Shown here one piece after another: positions 59,007 to 64,000 of a DNA stretch of 64,000 bases (the first letter of the stretch is position 1; the number at the start of each line of letters is the position of its first letter). This stretch comes from GCA-002282575 sp964493995 (GTDB lineage Bacteria > Pseudomonadota > Gammaproteobacteria > Thiomicrospirales > Thiomicrospiraceae): contig CAZBQD010000001.1 in the NCBI GenBank assembly GCA_964493995.1, positions 58,437 to 122,436 on the forward strand. The letters are read 5' to 3'. Position numbers and translations under genes: made by a program. The notes under the pieces are model-generated. The model worked only from the letters and a program-made list of their open reading frames with translations. It did not search any database and had not been told where the DNA came from.

Positions 59007-59278
59007 TCCATCGAAAAATCATTCACATCGCAACTGTCAATGCGCCTTCAGTTTTAGCACCCTGAATCCGTACACTATGCCCTCATTCTGTGCATTCAGT
59101 CAAATGATGATGACAAAACTACTCAGCTTGTCTCTGATTTTGTTAAACGCGTTTTAATCAGCCGAGAGGCGACAATAACCCCACAGTTAGTGCAAATCTA
59201 TTTATGTAACCACTCCAATCGACAATCGACTTCTATTGACTTATTATCTTCGCAAACTCTTAGCAAACAGGAAACACC

Positions 59279-59929
59279 ATGCATGACTTAATGCTGACCT
59301 TAGCAATCTGGACCATTCCGGTTCTGCTGGCAATTACCTTGCATGAAGTGGCGCATGGCTGGGCTGCTTTGGCTTTTGGCGATAGAACGGCACAACTATT
59401 GGGCAGGCTCAGTTTAAATCCCCTCAAACACGTCGATCCCGTTGGAACAGTAGCCGTTCCTCTGTCACTCTTATTGATGAGTTGGCTAATGGGCAGTCAA
59501 CCCTTTTTGTTTGGATGGGCCAAACCCGTGCCAGTCTCGATGCAAAACCTCTCGCACCCTAAACGTGATATGGCTTGGGTTGCCATTGCCGGCCCTGCCA
59601 GTAATTTTGGTCAGGCCATCGGCTGGGCGTTATTACTCTATGTGTCAATCGGCAGTGCGACTGAATGGTTGCATAGCATGGCCATTGCAGGCATCAGCAT
59701 TAACCTCATTTTAATTGCTTTGAATTTACTTCCCATTCCCCCACTCGATGGCAGCCGCGTGTTAACCGCTTTGTTACCGAATCAACTCGGCTGGCAATAT
59801 AATCGCTTAGAACCCTATGGACTACTGATTTTGATTGGTTTAATGGTAATGGGTTGGTTAACACCCTTAATCATGCCCTTATTTGCACTTTTCAAAGCAC
59901 TGGTGTTAGGTATTGTCGGTTTGTCTTGA
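59279..59929 (+). CDS. Site-2 protease family membrane metalloprotease (M50)
   Basis: 216 residues, short single-unit S2P. Zinc motif HEVAH (22-26) and the second motif NLLPIPPLDGSRVL (N about 151, D about 159) are the paired M50 active-site elements. About five hydrophobic segments. AGGAAA precedes the ATG. This short rhomboid-like-length group cleaves membrane substrates of unknown identity. The 59007-59278 gap upstream holds no gene; MMMTKLLSLSLILLNAF is too short to support. Confidence 0.85.
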   Translation: MHDLMLTLAIWTIPVLLAITLHEVAHGWAALAFGDRTAQLLGRLSLNPLKHVDPVGTVAVPLSLLLMSWLMGSQPFLFGWAKPVPVSMQNLSHPKRDMAWVAIAGPASNFGQAIGWALLLYVSIGSATEWLHSMAIAGISINLILIALNLLPIPPLDGSRVLTALLPNQLGWQYNRLEPYGLLILIGLMVMGWLTPLIMPLFALFKALVLGIVGLS

Positions 59930-59978
59930 AGGCTAGGTTAACTCGCGCATCACCAAAGGGATTAAATACAAAATACGT

Positions 59979-60002
59979 AAAAAAACCCGCTTGTGCGGGT
60001 TT
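59979..60002 (-). terminator. Terminator after the tRNA/rpoD unit
   Basis: AAACCCGC-TTGT-GCGGGTTT, perfect 8-base stem with seven T on the minus strand following. Also usable for the plus-strand protease gene. Confidence 0.85.
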
Positions 60003-60042
60003 AAATAAGTTATTTACAACCCTATGGTTATAAACAATTATT

Positions 60043-60118
60043 TGGTAGGACTGGTAGGTTTCGAACCTACGACCAATCGATTATGAGTCGACTGCTCTAA
60101 CCCCTGAGCTACAGTCCC
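60043..60118 (-). tRNA. ileX: tRNA-Ile2 (CAU, probably lysidine-modified)
   Basis: 76 bases including encoded CCA. Acceptor GGGACTG pairs with CAGTCCT; D-arm GTAGCTCAGGGGTTAGAGC; anticodon arm TCGACTCATAATCGA with CAT anticodon; T-arm GTAGGTTCGAAACCTAC. The anticodon arm and the ATTGGTCG variable/T junction resemble E. coli ileX (CGACTCATAATCG...TTGGTCG) more than elongator tRNA-Met (ATCACTCATAATGAT), and the position right after rpoD matches ileX near rpoD in E. coli. tRNA-Met is the alternative. Confidence 0.85.
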
Positions 60119-60132
60119 AAACTCGGTCAGCA

Positions 60133-61941
60133 TCAATCCAAGAAAGAGCGCAGTTTTTCTGCACGCGATGGATGACGCAATTTACGAAGTGCTTTGGCCT
60201 CAATCTGACGAATCCGCTCACGTGTCACGTCAAACTGTTTACCCACTTCTTCTAAAGTATGGTCGGTATTCATTTGAATACCAAAACGCATACGTAATAC
60301 TTTCGCTTCACGTGGACTAAGCGTCGATAACATCAATTCCACTGCTTCCGACAAACCTTGATTATCCGCTGACTCAGAAGGTGACAACATATTGCCATCT
60401 TCAATAAAATCGCCCAGTGAAGAATCTTCATCATCACCAATAGGGGTTTCCATCGAAATGGGTTCTTTGGAGATTTTCATCACCTTACGAATTTTATCTT
60501 CGCCCATTTCCATCGCATCGGCCAACTCATCCGCTGTCGGTTCACGCCCCATTTGTTGCAGTAACTGACGTTGAACACGATTGAGCTTGTTAATCGTTTC
60601 AATCATGTGTACCGGAATACGGATGGTACGAGCTTGGTCAGCAATACTGCGCGTAATCGCCTGACGAATCCACCAGGTTGCATAAGTCGAAAACTTATAT
60701 CCGCGACGATATTCAAACTTATCAACGGCCTTCATCAAGCCGATATTACCTTCCTGAATCAAATCCAAGAACTGCAAGCCACGGTTGGTGTATTTTTTCG
60801 CAATCGAAATCACCAAACGCAAGTTGGCTTCGATCATCTCTTTCTTAGCGGCACGCGTGCGACTGTCGGCATCGACGACTTTGCGATTCACGTCTTTTAA
60901 CGAGGTGATATCCATAGCGATGCGTTTTTCTAAGAAGCGTAAGCGTTTTTGTGCGCGTGTGACCTGATCTTTTAAACCCTGCAAGCGCTCAGCCGAGCCG
61001 TCAAAATTAGCGGCAATCACACGTTCAATCCATGCCAAATCGGTTTCGGAACCGACAAAGGTACTGATGAAATGCTGTTTTGGCAACCGACCCTGCTCGA
61101 CCGTTAAGTCCATAATCATTCGTTCATATTGACGAATCTGATCGACGTGCTTGCGCAAATCCGCCAAGACTTCTGCCACAAACGCCGGCGCTAATTTAAC
61201 CGTCATCAATCGACTGGCAACCGCCAAGCGAGCTGTTTTGGCACGCTCATCGGCATGACCAAACTCAGCCTCATGACCACTCGCTGTTTGGTGCAAGTCG
61301 CGCAATTCTGTTAAAAAGGCTGTCACGCCTTCAGTATCGTAGGGGTCTTCTTTAGAAACCGCATCAGCCGAATCATCATCCGCATCTAAATGCTCTTCTG
61401 TCGCTGGCACTTCTGGCGTCGCAGCGACTTCTTCCTGTTCCGGCATTAAGAAACCCATGACCAAATCACTCAGCTTGATCTCGCCCTCTTCCACTTGTTT
61501 CAAGTGCTGAAAGAGTAGCGTCGGCATTTGTGGGTAGAGCGCTAACGAGGTGAGCATGTCTCGCGTACCCGACTCGATACGGCGAGCAATTTCAATTTCA
61601 CCCTTACGAGTTAACAGCTCAACCGAGCCCATTTCGCGCATGTACATACGTACTGGATCGGAAGTCCGACCCAATTCGCCATCATCGGAAATACTGGCTG
61701 CGGCCACTTCAGGGTCGGCATCAACCAAGGCACCTGGCACCAAAATATCAGGGTTAGGCAAAGCATCATCGAGTACATTGATGCCCATGTCGCCTAGCAG
61801 AACAACAATTTCTTCAATCTTTTCTTCATCTTCGAACTCATCATGCAACATGTCCGTGATATCTTGATAATTCAGATAGCCTTGTTCACGTCCGCGTGCG
61901 ATTAAATCCGCTAATTGTTGTTGTTCATCGTATGATGCCAT
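60133..61941 (-). CDS. rpoD: RNA polymerase primary sigma factor RpoD (sigma-70)
   Basis: 602 residues. Region 1.1 (MASYDEQQQLADLIARGREQGYLNYQDITDML), 1.2 (TSDPVRMYMREMGSVELLTRKGEIEIARRIE), the non-conserved region, then region 2 (EANLRLVISIAKKYTNRGLQFLDLIQEGNIGLMKAVDKFEYRRGYKFSTYATWWIRQAITRSIADQ), region 3 and region 4.2 (FDVTRERIRQIEAKALRKLRHPSRAEKLRSFL). Third gene of the macromolecular-synthesis block; an internal promoter lies just upstream. Confidence 0.97.
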   Translation of the reverse strand: MASYDEQQQLADLIARGREQGYLNYQDITDMLHDEFEDEEKIEEIVVLLGDMGINVLDDALPNPDILVPGALVDADPEVAAASISDDGELGRTSDPVRMYMREMGSVELLTRKGEIEIARRIESGTRDMLTSLALYPQMPTLLFQHLKQVEEGEIKLSDLVMGFLMPEQEEVAATPEVPATEEHLDADDDSADAVSKEDPYDTEGVTAFLTELRDLHQTASGHEAEFGHADERAKTARLAVASRLMTVKLAPAFVAEVLADLRKHVDQIRQYERMIMDLTVEQGRLPKQHFISTFVGSETDLAWIERVIAANFDGSAERLQGLKDQVTRAQKRLRFLEKRIAMDITSLKDVNRKVVDADSRTRAAKKEMIEANLRLVISIAKKYTNRGLQFLDLIQEGNIGLMKAVDKFEYRRGYKFSTYATWWIRQAITRSIADQARTIRIPVHMIETINKLNRVQRQLLQQMGREPTADELADAMEMGEDKIRKVMKISKEPISMETPIGDDEDSSLGDFIEDGNMLSPSESADNQGLSEAVELMLSTLSPREAKVLRMRFGIQMNTDHTLEEVGKQFDVTRERIRQIEAKALRKLRHPSRAEKLRSFLD

Positions 61942-61973
61942 ACCGTCCTCTATTGAGCGTTGGGGAACTTATA

Positions 61974-62002
61974 ATTATACCAAAAAAGTCAGGTTTTCGC
62001 TA
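61974..62002 (-). promoter_or_regulatory. Internal promoter upstream of rpoD
   Basis: Extended -10 TGGTATAAT (61982-61974) about 30 bases before the rpoD ATG; the -35 (about 62002-61997, TAGCGA) is weak. Internal rpoD promoters are common in this block. Confidence 0.5.
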
Positions 62003-62025
62003 GATGCTTACACCTCACCATCAAG

Positions 62026-63768
62026 CTAACGTTGACCGCGCGCCTGACACTGTTTCATGCGTTGATTCAACTCGGTTAATGCCGACAACTGAGTCTCATT
62101 GCTTTGACCCTGCTCTAATTGCTTGAGCAGCATCAATCGCGCTGTTTCTATTGCTTTACACACCAATAACTGCCAGCCATCTTGCCATTCACTTTGCGCC
62201 TGCTCCAAGGTAAAAGGCAATGAATCGGCCGCATCCTTAGGCAAATTACCTGCCAAGGCGGTCAACAAAGCCATGACACCTTTCTCACCATACTGATGCA
62301 ACAAAGCCGCATCCTCACTCGGCCAATGCTGGGCTAATTGCGGAAATTGTGTCAATAAAGCCAGCAATTTATCAGACAACTTTTGTGTCGCAAGTGCAGG
62401 AGCAACTAGCTGTTTTTTCTTAAGATCGCGATGCACGGCCAGACCAGTGCGCACACCCAACAACTTTTCAACTTGCCATTCCTGCATATCGGCCGCTTGC
62501 GCCAAGGATTGAATTAACGCATAGCGCACACTCATTTCTTCAGTCTGTTTTAACCACTGAGCGGATTGAAACAGCAATCGGCGAGCATCTTCTGCCACCG
62601 ACCAAGATAACCCTGATAAATCAGCCAAACCCTGAACCAACCACTCACCTGGCGTTAGAGATTGATCCAGCGCTTGCATCAAGGCTTCTGCCCCATAACG
62701 ACGCACATAAGAATCAGGATCTTCATCTTGTGGCAAAAAGAAAAACTTAACCGAACGAGAACCGGATAACTGAGTCAACGCAACAGACAAGGCTTTCCAA
62801 GCGGCTTTACGACCCGCCTTGTCGCCATCAAAAGCGAAAACAATCTCGGAGGTATGCTTAAATAGCAACTGCAAATGCGCAGGCGTCGTAGCCGTTCCCA
62901 AAGTAGCCACTACTTGACGCACACCAAATTGCGCCAAAGCCACCACATCCATGTATCCCTCAACAACTAACACCCGATTGATGTTACGAACCGACTGTAA
63001 CATTTCGTACAAGCCATAAAGCATATTACCCTTATGGAAGAACTCAGTCTCAGGCGTATTGAGATACTTAGGCGCATGCTCGCTGGCCTGCATAATACGA
63101 CCACCAAAACCCACAACACGGCCGCGCAAATCACGAATTGGAAATTGAATGCGGTTGCGAAACTTATCGACAACCGAACCATCCTCGCGCTCAGCCACTA
63201 ATCCTACCGCCAACCATTGTGCTTTAGTAACATCGGGAAATTGTTTTTGTAAGCCCATGGATTCGTTGGGCGCGAGTCCAATAGCAAAATCACGCGCAAC
63301 AACACCGGTTACACCGCGAGACTTTAAGTATTTAATCGCTTGTACGCCCTGCGCATGATGTTTCAAATTATGCACAAACCACTGAGCTGCTTGTGCCAGT
63401 AAAGCGAAGCCTTGTAACTGCTCGCTTCGTTGTTGTATCTCTTTTGCTTGCTGCTGGGCTGAAACCTGTTCACGTGGCACGGATACACCCATTTCACTGG
63501 CGAGCACTTCGATAGCCGAAACGAAATCGAGATGTTCATAATCCATAATAAAACGCAGCGCATCACCATGCGCACCACAACCAAAGCAATGGTAGAACCC
63601 TTTTTGCGGGTTAATTTGAAAAGAAGGCGTTTTTTCGTTATGGAAGGGGCAGCAGGCTTTATACTCTCGACCAGCTTTTTTCAGGGTAATGCGTCGCCCA
63701 ACAACCTCGACCACGTCAGCACGTGCGACTAAGTCATCAATAAACGTTTTGGGAATGCGACCAGCCAT
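62026..63768 (-). CDS. dnaG: DNA primase DnaG
   Basis: 580 residues. N-terminal zinc domain CCPFHNEKTPSFQINPQKGFYHCFGCGAHGD (C40, H43, C61, C64), then the TOPRIM core VLVVEGYMDVVALAQFGVRQVVATLGTA (Glu of the metal site) and FAFDGDKAGRKAAWKAL (DxD), and a C-terminal DnaB-helicase-binding domain. Makes the RNA primers for replication. Between yqeY and rpoD as in most bacteria. Confidence 0.97.
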   Translation of the reverse strand: MAGRIPKTFIDDLVARADVVEVVGRRITLKKAGREYKACCPFHNEKTPSFQINPQKGFYHCFGCGAHGDALRFIMDYEHLDFVSAIEVLASEMGVSVPREQVSAQQQAKEIQQRSEQLQGFALLAQAAQWFVHNLKHHAQGVQAIKYLKSRGVTGVVARDFAIGLAPNESMGLQKQFPDVTKAQWLAVGLVAEREDGSVVDKFRNRIQFPIRDLRGRVVGFGGRIMQASEHAPKYLNTPETEFFHKGNMLYGLYEMLQSVRNINRVLVVEGYMDVVALAQFGVRQVVATLGTATTPAHLQLLFKHTSEIVFAFDGDKAGRKAAWKALSVALTQLSGSRSVKFFFLPQDEDPDSYVRRYGAEALMQALDQSLTPGEWLVQGLADLSGLSWSVAEDARRLLFQSAQWLKQTEEMSVRYALIQSLAQAADMQEWQVEKLLGVRTGLAVHRDLKKKQLVAPALATQKLSDKLLALLTQFPQLAQHWPSEDAALLHQYGEKGVMALLTALAGNLPKDAADSLPFTLEQAQSEWQDGWQLLVCKAIETARLMLLKQLEQGQSNETQLSALTELNQRMKQCQARGQR

Positions 63769-63794
63769 GACGCAGGCTGCTTTAAGAAAGGAAC

Positions 63795-64000
63795 TTAGTT
63801 GGCAAGTAAAGCTTTGATGCGAGCACTGACCACACCCATATCAGCCAGTCCAGCCATTTTGGGTTTGACAAGCGCCATCACTTTGCCCATATCCGCAGGC
63901 GATTTCGCTCCGGAATCAGCAATCGCTTCGGCAATCATCTGTTCAATTTGCGCTTCAGACAATCCTTCAGGCAAATAATGTTGTAGTACGGTCAATTCAA
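63795..64000 (-). CDS. yqeY: GatB/YqeY-domain protein YqeY, 3' part (continues beyond the window)
   Basis: About 68 codons visible, reading in from the right edge: ELTVLQHYLPEGLSEAQIEQMIAEAIADSG and GKVMALVKPKMAGLADMGVVSARIKALL, the C-terminal half of the ~148-residue YqeY. The frame is open at the window edge, so the TTG at 63995 is an internal codon. A rpsU-yqeY-dnaG-rpoD order is expected on the right. Confidence 0.88.
   Translation of the reverse strand, partial: ELTVLQHYLPEGLSEAQIEQMIAEAIADSGAKSPADMGKVMALVKPKMAGLADMGVVSARIKALLAN

Noticed and set aside
59100..59160. Small frame MMMTKLLSLSLILLNAF
   Set aside because: Only 17 residues, no ribosome binding site, and no other support.
60043..60118. 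Calling the tRNA elongator tRNA-Met because of the CAT anticodon
   Set aside because: The anticodon arm (TCGACTCATAATCGA), the following TTGGTCG and the position behind rpoD fit tRNA-Ile2 (ileX type) better. tRNA-Met is kept as the alternative.
63795..63995. A complete 66-residue gene starting at 63995
   Set aside because: The frame stays open to the window edge, and the sequence is the C-terminal half of YqeY; it is a partial gene.
1..64000. CRISPR array, transposase or prophage
   Set aside because: No evenly spaced direct repeats, no transposase or integrase reading frames and no phage structural genes were seen.

Overview
The window comes from a flagellated, piliated gammaproteobacterium of moderate GC content. 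The support is an MSHA-type pilus fragment, a polar-type flagellar gene set including FlgT and FlgO (H-ring or basal-body extras known from Vibrio), a CheV chemotaxis coupler, and the yqeY-dnaG-rpoD block with a tRNA-Ile2(CAU)-like gene behind rpoD, as near E. coli ileX. The genus cannot be fixed from sequence reading alone.

Layout, left to right. 1-2.6 kb: end of an MSHA pilus operon (mshL, mshM) on the minus strand. 2.6-11 kb: housekeeping and metabolic genes: a PfkB kinase fused to a Rieske-like domain, rlmB, rnr, a Rossmann-fold protein, an M48 protease, a thioredoxin-like protein, a flavodoxin and a small Cys-rich protein. 11-19.2 kb: flagellar filament block on the minus strand (fliC1, flaG, fliC2, fliD and a FliT-like chaperone) plus a Maf-type flagellin glycosyltransferase and, on the plus strand, fliS. 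19.2-29 kb: a complete pseudaminic acid pathway (pseB, pseC, fused pseG-pseH, pseI, pseF) with a methylase, a sialidase-like beta-propeller protein and an AAA-ATPase/nuclease-fold protein inserted; a MltC-like transglycosylase links it to flgIJKL. 29-40.4 kb: flgBCDE, flgFGH and flgIJKL on the minus strand. 40.4-45.5 kb: a repeat-rich gap, then flgT-cheV (minus) and flgA, flgM, flgN and a PilZ protein (plus). 45.6-54.5 kb: a four-gene RND efflux operon (MdtABC-like plus an outer-membrane lipoprotein). 54.5-56.4 kb: a DUF2442 gene next to a broken DUF4160 gene, then flgO and a lipoprotein interrupted at a run of nine G. 56.7-60 kb: a YbiT-like ABC-F protein, a cytosine-deaminase-like enzyme and a site-2 protease. 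60-64 kb: tRNA, rpoD, dnaG and partial yqeY.

How it works together: structural genes of hook, rod, rings and filament are made from a set of sigma-54-like (GG-N10-GC) promoters seen upstream of flgB, flgF, flgI and fliC2, and sigma-28-like promoters seen upstream of fliC1, fliS, flgM and probably fliD. FlgM is the expected anti-sigma-28 checkpoint. Pseudaminic acid made by the Pse enzymes is most likely attached to the two short flagellins by the Maf protein. The two flagellins appear to be under different sigma factors.

Main points for a second look: the PfkB-Rieske fusion, the cytoplasmic sialidase-like protein inside the pse operon, the AAA-ATPase inserted in the same operon, an Ala-rich insertion in the hook protein FlgE, a FlgJ without muramidase beside a MltC-like enzyme, the G9-interrupted lipoprotein, a 92-bp duplicate of the efflux operon's 3' end carrying a terminator, and dispersed intergenic hairpin repeats. 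I did not find a CRISPR array, an insertion sequence with a transposase, or an obvious defence island.
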